Below are positions 49,404 through 61,700 of a stretch of 64,000 bases of DNA, one piece after another. Under the pieces are notes generated by a model. The model had not been told where the DNA came from. It was given only the letters and a program-made list of their open reading frames with translations, and did not search any database. Position numbers and translations under genes: made by a program. The DNA lies in assembly GCF_021155765.1 (NCBI RefSeq), contig NC_060110.1:13786001-13850000 (forward strand), in the 5' to 3' direction. The DNA is from Diprion similis (lineage: Eukaryota > Arthropoda > Insecta > Hymenoptera > Diprionidae). Within the stretch, counting starts at the first letter, position 1. Every line of letters starts with the position of its first letter.

Positions 49404-52400
49404 TTACGATTCTGCCCAAGATGGGAATTCGCTGACGCCGAAAATTACATTCCCCCAGGTAGGAAATGAGACAGTTATCACAACCAGTGTAATTAGAGTT
49501 GGTCCAATACCAGCTACTATAAAATCTTTGGTTTTTATATGCCCAGCAGCACTTACAATAGCATTTGGTGGTGTTCCAACTGGCAAGTGGAACGAAAACG
49601 AGCAACAAAAGGCAGCTGGTAGCATCAGATATAACGGATGTAACTTGATCGCTACACACTGTGAACAACAGCAAAAAAAAAGAAACAATATGTTATCAAT
49701 CTCAACGTTTAACCTCAGATAGAAATCAATGTCAACGAGTTATTTAGTAATCTCATTCATCAGCAATAATTTTGCAGAGTCCTAATAAATCAGTAGAGTT
49801 TTAAGATTGGAATTCAAGATTGGAAGATAAGGAGGTAATCTTTCACACATTGAGACAGCTGATGGCTATCAGTCCGATGAATGCGTGATTTGATTATGTT
49901 TCTTCACTTACCAATTCGGCAACTACAGGTAACACAATGTTCGCAACAGCAACGTTGGCGGTCAATTCTGTAATCATCTCAATCATGAGACAAATCACAA
50001 ATAAAGTAGCCATTGGGGGTAAAGACTGCAGACCAGATAATGCGTTTCCTAGCAAATCCGAAAGTCCCGAGGAGGTACTTCCCTGGGATATTGCGAAACC
50101 ACCGCCAAGAACGAACAGCAAACCCCAATGCATTTTTGTTTGAATTAATTTCCAAGTTATTAAACCTGGACTTGACTTTGTCGGATGTTTGCTTGGATCC
50201 TTACTGAATGCATTCAGAAATTCCAATTTCGATGGTAGTAAAAACATGATGATTATGACGAACATTGCTGCAGTAGAGTCTTTAACAGACCTATAGTATG
50301 AAATTAAAAGAAACATTACTCACATAATACTTATAATAATAGAAAATCACATAAACATTGCGATATCAAACTGCAAGGAAATACAAGTTGACGATTTTTT
50401 AGAATTGCCTTCAGCACTTACGTCTCCGTGATATAATCGGGCCACCCTGTAACAAATCCGGGATTCCTGAAGAACCACAAGAGAATTACGAAAACAAATA
50501 GAACACCAACAGATAATTCATGCCACGTGATCGGCCCTAGGTCTCTGTATTTTTGTTCGATAATTCTTGTCGCAATTTTTTCACCCTCTGAACCAATATT
50601 TATTGCCTGCGCGTCTTTGCTGTTTGGTCTAAACATTCCCATGTACATAACTTGCAGCCACAACCAGACTAATAATCCGGAAACAAGCATAGGCGGGACC
50701 GCATAACATATCCAATCAGAAAAATTCAGACCTGGACTGTCTGGAAAACGGCTAAAAACAAAACAGATTTCCAATAAAACCTTGAGTACTCGCATTCGGC
50801 AATATAAGATCAACACAATAATTTTTTCAGAAAGAAAAGCAACGTCAATGTTATGTACTCAATTTCACTTACGTCTCGTAAATTCCTTTGAGCGTTAAAT
50901 TGCTACCAGTGGCCACTATAGTACCGATACCACCGATGCTAGATCCATAAGCCGCGATCAAATAGTAAGCCATCGTAACATTGGTTGGTCTTTTGGTGCT
51001 AAACATGATTTTAATTGAACCCATTAATCACTCACTAATATTACTATAGTATTTGAAAAAATCTTACTGATCGCTTGTTCCACGTCAAACCGTACGATTT
51101 TCGGTAAAAATTTTAATCAATAACTCCGATTTTTTTTCAATTTTACAGACGCATTCTACTAATCAAATAATGGAACACGTGTTTCGCGAAAAAAATTTGC
51201 AATTTCTCTTGAAGAAGATATGCATGGTTGAAAATTGTAGGAAATCACAAAAAAACGTCGCGCATGCGAACGTTCAAACTGCTGTATCTTCGAATCCATT
51301 GGTCGTACAAAAAAATACATTTACTCCAAAAGAAAACGACAAAATTGAAGTAAAAATTGCGTCATTAGCTTTTAAGTCGACTATTGCAAATGTGTGCCAA
51401 TCCGACTCTTTTTGAGCAATAAATAGACACCGTTCGAACTCCGTTTTCAAATTTTGACTGTTTCTCCAGAATTGAAGTGGGAACACGATGATATTTTTTC
51501 CATAATTTTAAGTTGATGAGTCGAGGGTGAAAATAGCGAATGAAATTTATAAACAAAATAATATTTATTTAATAATGTCAAACGCAAATTTGAAATATAT
51601 CAATGCATAGAATGACTCAAAATCTTTAAAATAGATCTCTTGTATTTTTTTGTACGACTAATGGATTCGAAGATACAGCAGTTTGAATGTTCACATGCGC
51701 AACGTTTTTTGTGATTTCCTGCAATTTTCAACCATGCATATCTTCTTCAAGAAAAATCGCAATTTTTTTTTGGGGAACACGTGTTCCATTATTTCATTAG
51801 TAGAATGCGTCTGTAAAATTGGAAAAAAATCGGAGTCATTGATTAAAATTCAGTGTACGGTTTGACGTAGATTGAGCGTGATGCGGCTAGTACTGAATAC
51901 TACTTACGGTTCACTGTCTTCACTGCTTTCCGTATCATCTTCGTCTTCAATAAACATTTTCCCCAAACCTTGCTAGATTACGTAAAAGTAGTTGAATTAA
52001 AATTTAACACGTATACCAGTTGCTTATCGATATAACAACAACATCAATCTGTACTTACAGATTCTAATTCCACGAGTACAGTTTCAACAATTGGAACCAT
52101 CATGGCCGTAGTTGCAGTATTTGTGATCCACATCGAAATAAACATAGTGACCAGGAAAAGACCAAGAGTTAATCTTGAAAAAGTGAAATTGATTTGACTA
52201 TAAAAAATCTGGAGAATCAAATAATAAAAGATACTGTGCACTGTATTAGACGCACTGTTGTCATCATGAATTCATCAGAATTTTATCGTTTTTTTGGCTG
52301 TAATTCTTGTTCCATTTCTCCTAGCGACTCTTGACTACGTGCAATCGCTTTCTCTTGCAAAAATACGCCGGATTAGCCTTACTTTTCTCACTAATTCAAC

Positions 52401-54036
52401 CCCAAAGAATGCAAAAAAGAGAACTAGAACTTTGTAGAATCAGCATCTTCGTATATGCGGTTAAATTCAATGGATTAAATTGTTTTTTTGGCTTTTGGTG
52501 GCGTATTTTGAAATCTTTTAAAATTTGGCGACAGAAATGCAAAGTGGTTAGCCTTGGATTTTCGTGATTCTTCTCTACAACAAACTCCGTGTCCCAAAAC
52601 TAATTCTTACAAGCCTTTCACGACTAAACGGAAACTCAGCACATTTATTGAGACAGCAAAAAGATCGCAAAATCAACAGCTAAGAATATATGACGAAATT
52701 TTCGGTTTTCCGGCCGTATCATCTATAGCGCTAACCCCAATGACACAGGCTTTGCCTCAATCGTTTTCCCACCCACAACTTCCTTAATATCTCGTTGGAT
52801 TGGATCTATGTCAATGTTCCCAAAAATTGACAAATACATTCTACGGTGATTCACGGAACGTAAAGTTTCTTATCCAAAATTATAGTCATAGAGGATAAAA
52901 TATTCATTTTTTTGGCGACTTCAGACCGCAAGCAATCACTTTCACGCTATTAATTACACAGACAAAGTTTTCACATTATTACAATTTTCTCGTAGGTATT
53001 CCAGAAAATCTACCGTTTCCTATTACAATTCATTCTTTACGTATAACAAATCATGTATCCACTTAAGTGTCATAATTCACTTGAGAATTATTCTAACTGT
53101 ACGAGGAAAAGAAAAGTGGTGAATGCGAAAGAGTGCAAAAACTTTTCTCGACTCCAACAGTTCAATTATTTTCATTATGACTCAAAACGCTTCTTCATAA
53201 ATATTCGCATATAATTTTAAAAGAAGTTCAATATCATGGCTTACGATTAATATTGAGTCGAATGAAATACGGGCAACACTTAGCTACTACCGCCTGAAAA
53301 TAAAACATGAATGTAACTGAATCGCAGTGCATTTGTGCGAGTTATGATAAGATAATTACCTTCTATGGCTACAACCGACAATCCGAATAATAGTGAATGC
53401 GACTCGTAAGTGAAGACCGGAATGTTCGATTGCAATAGCTATAGCGATACTTGCTATGAACATCATCGTTGTATCATTGAGATAACATGTGGTTGTGTCG
53501 CTTGTGCTCAAAATTCCCAGCAACGGGAAAAGCACAATGGGTATGAAGGAAGTTATTGGCAGAGGCAAAGCTTCGGTTACCCAGTACAACGCCATGATTG
53601 CAACAACATACAAGCATCTATACGTCTAGACAAGGAAAGTCCCATTTGTTAGTCGCTTTAATGTAATTGAAAACTTTGGAAAATGACATTATAGTTTAGA
53701 ACTTCAAATTAAATCAATTTCAGGAATGTACTTCAATGCAACCTACCGTTGATTCATCATATATAAGTATTGGACACAAAATTATTGGCCATAATATTAC
53801 AATCCATGATCTCCAGTAGATACCGAAAAAACGGAGCAGAAGATGTCCAAAACTTACGTCTTTCCTGAAAGAAACGACAACGCGTTGTAAACAATTGCGC
53901 CATTAAACAGGAATAATATCAGGTTTAATTGCAAAGCGTATTCATTTAGGTAAATTCTGTAAACCAACCCTACAAATTCAGCATCATTTCTCGCGTCGGG
54001 GACCACCTCGACGCCACTTAGTTTTGTGGCACTCAT
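49404..54036 (-). CDS. Indy-like: SLC13/Indy-family carrier, copy B
   Basis: Nine coding exons on the minus strand: 54,036-53,969; 53,864-53,747; 53,625-53,360; 52,173-52,059; 51,972-51,908; 50,998-50,873; 50,751-50,422; 50,290-49,912; 49,658-49,404, giving 573 aa. Exons 2-8 have exactly the lengths of copy A (118, 266, 115, 65, 126, 330, 379 nt), so the genes are duplicates. The N-terminus is unrelated in sequence to copy A and the C-terminus is six residues shorter. [37 protein letters not shown] and [10 protein letters not shown] are kept. The two SNT-type motifs differ: ITNT (about 167-170) and TANVA (about 473-477). The exon 1 donor (GG|GTTGGT) is weak. An acceptor TTTTCAG at about 54,060 and a donor CACG|GTAAGG at 55,821 suggest a separate 5' UTR exon. 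It probably carries carboxylates with altered or no cation coupling; that is inference. Confidence 0.9.
51080..51870. mobile_element. Foldback element with ~240-bp inverted arms in SLC13-B intron 5
   Basis: The left arm (51,080-51,320) and right arm (51,640-51,870) are near-perfect reverse complements. Shared blocks include ACGTCAAACCGTAC, CAATTTTACAGACGCATTC, AATAATGGAACACGTGTT, GAAGAAGATATGCATGGTTG and GCTGTATCTTCGAATCCATT. The loop of about 320 bp has no recognised protein. High arm identity suggests a fairly recent insertion. The GCTGTATCTTCGAA motif also occurs in the arms of the foldback element in SLC13-A intron 8, so the two may be distant relatives. Confidence 0.85.
52270..52770 (+). 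repeat. Decayed satellite units (about 1.5-2) in SLC13-B intron 3
   Basis: Landmarks of the 312-bp unit recur in correct order. First come TTTTTTTGGCTGTAATT, GCAATCGCTTTCTCTTGCAAAA and GGATTAGCCTTACTTTTCTC; then a second round with GTGGTTAGCCTTGGATTTTCG, GAAACTCAGCACA, CAACAGC, ATGACGAAATTTTCGG, CCGGCCGTA and TTGCCTCAATCG. Similarity is low compared with the array, so these copies are old. They lie 26 kb from the array, in the same orientation relative to the window. Confidence 0.65.
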
Positions 54037-56880
54037 AACTTTGAGTGACGAAGTTTACACTGAAAACAGAATTCACAACATTCCCACAATTTAGTCCTGA
54101 TGCACAAATTAAGGTAGTTAGTTTATATTTCTTTTTAAACAAAGAATGATATGAAACGGTAAAAAGGTTACTCTCTTCCGTTAGACATAACTGAACTATT
54201 TCAGAATATCATGAAAAACGCATCATTTTCACATAATGATCGAGGCTCGAAGGCTTTCGATATCACTTTATATCGATTCTTAAGGACGTATTAATCAAAC
54301 GTACATAGTGCTAAACAACAAAACTTTTAAGCGATGTGATCGATTCTCGTGGAACTTTTACAAATATATAATAATCCCATCATGTGCAAAAGTGACAAGA
54401 GAATAAGGTTATATCCGTATCATAGATGTTTCGCAAGACACAAATTTTTTTAGAAAAAATCGAAAATCTACGAAGGAACGCACAAATGTTACTGTAGAAC
54501 TGTTCGACCAATTATCATCGGATAACAGAGGTTCTGAAAATTTTATGCGAACACTCCGATTTAAAAAAAAAGTCTAACTACGTCTAACAAAATGAGAGTT
54601 GCGAAGTACAAAAAAAATATCAATATATACTGATAAACAAGTTTGTAATCATAGACTACCAATTTATCTCAATCCTTAGTGTCATGTTAATACCATGATA
54701 TACAACCGAACTTTTTCATATGTTATCCCCAAGTTACATGGATTTAAAGTAATGCCAATCTAAAATATTGCTTGTCTTGCTTGAAATCCGGCTCGCTTTC
54801 TTAAAAGAGTACATTTCGATAGTTATAACGTGTTTAGCCATTTTCCGATTAGGCCATTCATTGGTTTTATGAACAGTATTTTTCCATTTTTCAATATACT
54901 CGGGAACAAATATTTTTCAATTAGCTCTAGCTTAAGGAGCGTGAATATTTTTTTAAATGGCCTTTACAAACTACATCAAATACACACCTAGATGTTGGAC
55001 GGGAGAGCAGATTTTACAAGAAATTGCACAATCAGTGAGAAATGATATTTTTAATTTAAACAGACGTCATTTACTAGTCAGAAGATTGCAATCTTACATC
55101 AGTTAATTTATCTCAATTTTTGTGAAATGAAAACATTAACGTAACACAAAATGGAAAGTCGACTTTAGATTTTCGTGTAATATTCGTATCTTCAGAAATA
55201 ATGAACCGATCGCGTCGATCTTTTTCTACCGTTGTCCAGTACTTTTTAAGCACTCGACAGCACTTATCTGAGTCCTGGAGACAGTACGCTTATTTTTTAA
55301 AAGACATTTTTATGCAACGTGTTATAAATTTTGGGGCCTGAATAACTATCTCTAGGACCCTAGGTTCTCGGTACATGGTTACAAAAAAAAAAAATTATCG
55401 TTCCGTGAAGAATGGAGTGCTCGTCCAAATGTTGACGTGCAGTTTGTTTCATGTTGAGTGTCAGAACTATTGGTGAAACTTACGAAACACAACAACGCTT
55501 CGATCGAACTATCAAGAACTTTAATAAAAATTCAATTTTTTTCAAAATGGCGTACTTCGTGATGTTGGCCCCCCAAAAGTTGAAATGAATTTTTCAATAT
55601 TCATTCGGCAGAACTATTTTTGAAAACAGTTGAGAACTCCATAACTTTTTCGGGAAGAGTCAGCACACTCATCATTTTTGGTGAATTTAAAATTTGGGGT
55701 GCCACCTTTACTCATCCGACGCGCATGGAAAACTTTACTTAAGTGTTACAATATTATGAATATTATCACGTCACATGCACCATAAAAAAGAACTCTTTGA
55801 GAGAAAACAGACCACCTTACCGTGAGAATGAAAATTGAAATTTTGAGATCGTTGACCATTCACTGTGAATCCCTCGCGTTCCTCAATTTCGTACTCAACT
55901 GGCAATAATACTTTGTAAAATTCAGACAATTTGCAACGGGTTCATCGCAGCGGCGCTGAAGACCATTAGCAGGCGACGGTAGACTCTGCAATACTTTCGG
56001 GAGTAGCAGCCGACACTACCGATCAGGTCTCTACGTTGCAACAATATTCAACGATCTCCATGTATGTGACTGGGGTTTAAGCTTCTGCCCAATAACGCCT
56101 CCCACCCTTATTTTCCGTACTGTACGGAGCATGCACGTGCACTGTGTGAAAGGCGCTCACTTGATATGACACCAAATGTGGAACGGTGAATCCAGCGCCG
56201 TTCAGGGTTAAATCCTGAAATAATCAAAATATATGCTGTGACATATTGCAAATAGATGACACGTACGTTTCAACTAAGTAAACAATCAGAAAGAATAGAT
56301 CTGATTTTGCCCATGGTGCGAGAAATTAAATATTTATTCCAGTTTTGGTGTAATCACAACTTTTACAAACATGATCAGTGCCGGTCTGAGACCCAATAGA
56401 GTAGCTGTTATTTGTAGCTTGTCTGTATTTACGAATAACTTGAACAATTACTCAACTTTATCTATGGTAATGATAGGCCAAATTATGTGAAGATGTATTT
56501 CAGGTGCCACGAATGTTACGATGATTCATAATTTTATGGACAAGTAGAGTAAATACTACAAACAATTATTAAAGTGAGGATCTAACTCTCATAAGTCATG
56601 CATAAGGTGGGTTTCCAATGGATCGAAATGAACACAGAGATTATCTTTCCAGTCTCAATTAATCCACGTGATAACCATAACGGAATTTAAAGACAAATCT
56701 TATCCAACGCTACTTCACGTTTTACTGAGAGATCTTGATCAGTAATTCACATACTCGAAAAAAAAATGATGTTGATGTTGGCGTTACAATATGTAATAAA
56801 AGTACCTTGGCACGTGTGTAATTACTTAATTATCGATATCCAACGGCATGAATCCGTTGGATTCTCAGAGAGGTACTAGT
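54037..56880. other. 5' flank of SLC13-B, inside proposed PIG-S intron 1
   Basis: No protein-coding exon is recognised. A minus-strand acceptor (CTGTTTTCAG, about 54,060) lies 25 bp upstream of the SLC13-B start codon, and a minus-strand donor CACG|GTAAGG at 55,821 would close a non-coding first exon lying to its right (about 55,822-56,050). I infer a 5' UTR intron of about 1.75 kb and a promoter near 56.0-56.2 kb. Confidence 0.4.
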
Positions 56881-56881
56881 A

Positions 56882-57206
56882 CAGTGATACCCAGACTTAC
56901 GCGTTCTCGATTTCCCGACTCGCAGTTGCGCCTGCCCTCCTCCCCCCCCCCCCCCCCCCTGCCGCCATTTCAACTGTGTCCATAATTTACGTATTATTTA
57001 AATATTTTAAGTATTACAAAAATGAACAGTATTTATTAAAGCTTCTCCTTCAGAAGTTTTCTGTAGGGTATATGATTACCTCTGATGGGTATTTGGTTCA
57101 TATGTCCATTATACAGTTGTATAAAACGTGCACCCCGACTTACGTTTTTTTCGACCTACGTCGTCAATGTCGGAACGACCTATGGCGTAACTTCGGGGTA
57201 TTATTG
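56882..57206 (+). mobile_element. pogo/Tigger-like MITE, copy 2
   Basis: It begins CAGTGATACCCAGACTTACG and its reverse-complemented end begins CAATAATACCCCGAAGTTAC, flanked by TA on both sides (56,880-56,881; 57,207-57,208). It shares its whole layout with copy 1 at 32,268-32,573, including ACTGTGTCCATAATTTAC and ACAGTATTTATTA. A poly(C) run of about 18 bases (56,942-56,959) replaces a C-rich tract in copy 1. No transposase is encoded. Confidence 0.8.
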
Positions 57207-57320
57207 TATGGCCATCGATGGCGAAAATGTGAAAATGTTAACCGGACAAACAGAAATTTGAGCAGATACTCGAAGGTAGGATAAGGATCAGAAAAGAATA
57301 TGTTGAGTAGGTTCCTTGAT

Positions 57321-57406
57321 CTAAGAGACCAATTGAAAGGGATTAACTACCGGTGTTCAAAGTCTAAGAGACCAATTGAAAGGAATTAACTGACGGTGTC
57401 TAAAGT
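57321..57406 (+). repeat. Two tandem copies of a 43-bp sequence
   Basis: CTAAGAGACCAATTGAAAGG begins at 57,321 and again at 57,364, each followed by a related ATTAACT..CGGTGT segment. It is a simple local duplication. Confidence 0.8.
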
Positions 57407-57864
57407 CTTACATTAGCGGCAATAAAAAATTGATTGCACGCACGAGTGAGAAATAGTGTCCACGATAAGCGCTGAATTTATAACCATATGATGATTCTTT
57501 TTCAAACCAAAAGTTATGAAAAAGCATCTCCAAGACCGTAGAGGCTATATCGATGCCCGCCTTCAAATAAGGTACTTACTTACGTTTCAATGGATAATTA
57601 TTGGAATTAAACTCTCATTCTCTTGAACACTCAATCTTGCAGTGACACGTATGCTCAACGTAGAGTCTCTCGAAGAACTGTTTACAAGAACCATCATTTA
57701 TATTTAGGGTGCAGGAAATGGCATTCGTTTGGGCAACACTTTCCGAAATAATATTTAAAATCAAAGATTGTAGAAAATTGCAAAATACGCAGGTTGGATT
57801 TCCTATAACCTCACGGTTACTAAAAAAAAAAAAATAGACAAGTGCAAATAGAACTTGCGTCCTG

Positions 57865-58143
57865 AGGGTTCCGTTCAAACTTAATTATTTTTTTTATCTG
57901 ATATAACTACAAATTAACTATTTTCGAACTTTTTCCTCTACTTGTGCCGTAATGACTGTATCTTTTGATTGCATTACTTAGGAGCTTGAATTTTTTACAC
58001 CTCCAGGGGATCGTATACCTAAGTATATGACATTAATTTCAATTTGGCACCTCTACCCGTTCCCGAGGAAAAGGGAGTTGACAGACGGACAACGAAGTGA
58101 TTCTATAAGGGTTCCGTTCTTTCCTTTTGATGTACGGAACCCT
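57865..58143. mobile_element. Small element with AGGGTTCCGT termini
   Basis: AGGGTTCCGT at 57,865 and ACGGAACCCT ending 58,143 form inverted ends. A third copy of AGGGTTCCGT lies near the right end (about 58,108), preceded by GACAGACGGACAACGAAGTG. The combination of a GACAGACGGAC tract, GGGTTCCGT and ACGGAACCCT is one I know as a recurrent dispersed repeat end in insect genomes. There is no coding content. Confidence 0.55.
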
Positions 58144-58761
58144 AAAAAGAGAGAAAGATTATTTCCACAGCTCCCAATATTTATTAACTCTTATCCAATC
58201 GGGAAAGATAAATTATCATAATATAGCAGTTCTACGACGCACGAGATTGAGAATGAAGCATAAACGATTCGTCTTGTCTTTTTTTTTCTTTTGCCTGACG
58301 CCACCACATATACACACGTATTTAGATGAACATCGCGGATTCGAAATCAAATGGGGAATTTTGAGAGCTTTCACGAATACGAAATGATCACGATTAGATT
58401 ACTTCAACACGAATTTTACATTGATATTATCAGTTATCAGCGACTGCAGTGATGACAATACTAAAAATATTTCGTATTAAATTAGAGTAGATATAGGTAG
58501 GTACAGCTTGAAAAATGTGTTTGAATATACCAATGCTTACTCATTAGTATTGGGTATTTTTTATCATAATGGCAATTCAAACTCGCTGCCATGGCGAGAA
58601 AACCTCACAAAGGCATAATACTGACCCCCTTGATTTGTGCTTCCCCATTTACAGTGAATGATGCGTATTGTGTATGCTTTAAACGTAAAAGACATAAATA
58701 GAAGTTGCGGATTACAAATCTGTGCTGTTACTTATTCTTCGTTATTAATTTTTACATGTAG
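58144..58761. other. No feature seen upstream of PIG-S exon 2
   Basis: AT-rich sequence without recognised repeat or exon. If the proposed first exon at 46.8 kb is wrong, the real PIG-S first exon would most likely be here, but I found no ATG with a donor in the required phase. Confidence 0.4.
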
Positions 58762-61700
58762 CATCGTACAGAATCTACGCCAGTATCTCATTCGCGATTC
58801 TTCTACTTGGAGTTGGCGTACCGTTATGGTGGCACACAACGGCTGTGCCAAGGGTGACCCTTCCGTACGATGGAATCGCACGCTTGAGCAACTTGGACAT
58901 CAAGATCAGCACGAGAATTTTGGTGGCTGCCTTGACTGAAAATCGTGCCAAATTATTAGAAGAAGAAATAAACCGCGAGCTCAAGTCAGACGGTAGGTAT
59001 AACTTTATGGTGTAACAGAATCAAAACGACAATTGGAATGATTTTACTACCGGAAAACTGATCTGCACGAGCGATAATAATGTAGTTGATATGTAATATA
59101 TATCGTACAAGCAATACTCTCGGCGAATGGTTATAAAGGAAATGAAACGATCAAGCCGTGGTGAAAGCGTGTGTTTAACTTTTATCATATTTGAATCGGT
59201 AAAAAAAAAAACAATTAGGTATCACTAGTTCATCAGCAATCTTAAATATCATAGGTGTACTGATAAACCAGACACCATAACTCGACGCATGCTTGCTGTG
59301 GGCTTGACGCAATGTCGAAGATATCTAAACCTGATTACTCAAGTATAACATAGTAAAGATTTAAATCTTGCGATAAGAGGCTTCATCAACAATTCTCAAT
59401 GATTCTTGACGATTCTCAATGAGCTAATCACCCGTCAATATATCGACATCAATAATAAACCTCATATTATGATACCTAGAGATTACACCACTGGACGAAT
59501 ACTATATCGACAAAACACATAACTAATACTCATAAGGACATCGGGTATAGAATTTTCATGATTCAAGGAGAATGAATAAAAACTTGCGGCAATAACTCAA
59601 TTCGAGAACGCCTGCAGTGAGTCCAAAACGAAGAAACTATTTCATAGTCGGTTCATTTACAGGGTGTCCCATTTTAAATAATACAGCTGAATATCTTGAG
59701 AAGCAATCGTCATAGAGAAAACTGTTTCGTATGAAAGTTGTTGGGTACCGAGGGGGACAGATACTGGTAATATTGGTTATCCTTTGAATGAAAGCGCAAA
59801 GGTGATATGAAAGTCAACTTCCGTTTTATCAATGGAATCATATGTTTTTTATTTCGTTATCCGATTAAGCGTTCAAATTTGCGTAAAAAACACTGGAACA
59901 AGAATGTGCTAAGATGAATGGTTCCGAAGGTATTCCATTATTTTCAGAAATCTTTTGACGTTCATGTTTGAGCGCGTGTGTGTCGTTGATGCACAATCAA
60001 CCATCATGAATTGATCAGATGCTCGAACACATTACCTTCCTCGTTGATACAAAATAGCAGACTATTTTTTAAACTTTCAATCGTCTGGAGGACAGTTCTT
60101 GGTTTACTCCTACAGGCATTTCGTATACGGTGTTTATGTCTGTTGAGGTGGTTGGTGCCTTGGCAAAAACTTTGTTCTTGATGAATCCTCAAAGGAAGAA
60201 ATCCGAAGACGTCAGTTGAAAAATAGGCTGCAATTGTGTATCAACCAGAAAGGTAATGTGTTCGAGCATCTGATCAATTCATGATGGTTGATTGTGCATC
60301 AACACATACACGCGCTCAAACATGAAGGTCAAAAGATTTCTGAAAATAATAGAATATTTTCAGAACCGTTCATATTAGCACATTCTTGTTCCAATGTTTT
60401 TTTTTTTAACGTAAAATTGAACGCTCAATCGGATGAAGAAATAAAAAACATATGGTTCCATTGATAAAACCGAAGTTGACGTTCACATCACCTTTGAGGT
60501 TTCAACAACTTTTATACAAAACATGTATCTCTGTGACCATTGCTTCTCAAGATATTCAGCTGTATTATTTAAAATGGGACACCCTGTATATACTCACGCG
60601 AATGACAATAGTGATGAGTAATCATAGAGCTGTATGATATGAGAATATATTGGAGTTTAATATTCAGAGTGTTCCTTCTCTTCAATTTGAACGCAGTAAC
60701 GTGAGTAAATCACGTTTTTATGTTACGACCGTGATATAGTTTTAATTGCATTCTTTGCTGGACCCACTGTTGTCACGGTTGACTTTACGCGAACGGTATT
60801 CTATCACGTATGTAAAATACGATTTTTCCTTGCTTACGAAAACCAAGTATTTTTGTTTTGTATTCTCATAAATATGTGCGAGCCAATCAAAGTAATCTAT
60901 AAGTCAATTGCGGATTATTATTATTTGATAACAAGTTTGAAATCTGGAAAAACATTATGTTATCTGGTCATCAGATTCTATCGTGCGAAAGTTTACAGAT
61001 CGATACTGACAACGAAATTATTTTTTACACATCAAAACTTGCACTATTTCTTGTTTTTAATTTCATTTTAAACCATAACATCCTAATATCAATGATTGTT
61101 TTATATTTTCAGAACTCTACAATCTTCAGATCTCACATATGGTAATTTCAAGTAATTTAGTATCCTCGGCAATTACTATACACGATCTTGAAAAAATTGC
61201 AAATAATTTTGACGTTCAAGTCGGCGAATTGCTTTTACTCGAAGTACCGAATCTGAGTGATGGTGTTCTCGCTGGTTCTCACAGAACAATATTTTTCTCA
61301 CCTGAAGCGAGTAAGTATGATGTTTAAGAAAAGTTTAAATTTCAAATATCGATAATCGCTGATCGTACGTGTACTTCTGAACTTTAAAATATACTTTCAA
61401 TTATCCTCTTATAGACGTTACATTGCTATTTTCATGATGATAAAAAAAATTGTACATCTTTCATCTCCACATTTATGTTGTTTCCTCATTCTTACTTCAA
61501 TCAGGATACAAGCTGCGACATCATTTGATTACGTCACCATAGTCAGAGGCAGTGGTTTAGATGAATGATTATCGGGTTATAAAAAAATTAAGGTGACATA
61601 CTGTCATACAAGTATAATTGAAGATATTCTGATAACTAACAGGTGGTGTGAAACTATCCCAAGTACTATCTAACTGGATCTTACTGAACAAATCAGTAAC

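Noticed and set aside
54037..56880. Extra SLC13 or PIG-S coding exon
   Set aside because: No frame in this stretch continues either protein; only candidate non-coding 5' UTR splice sites were seen.
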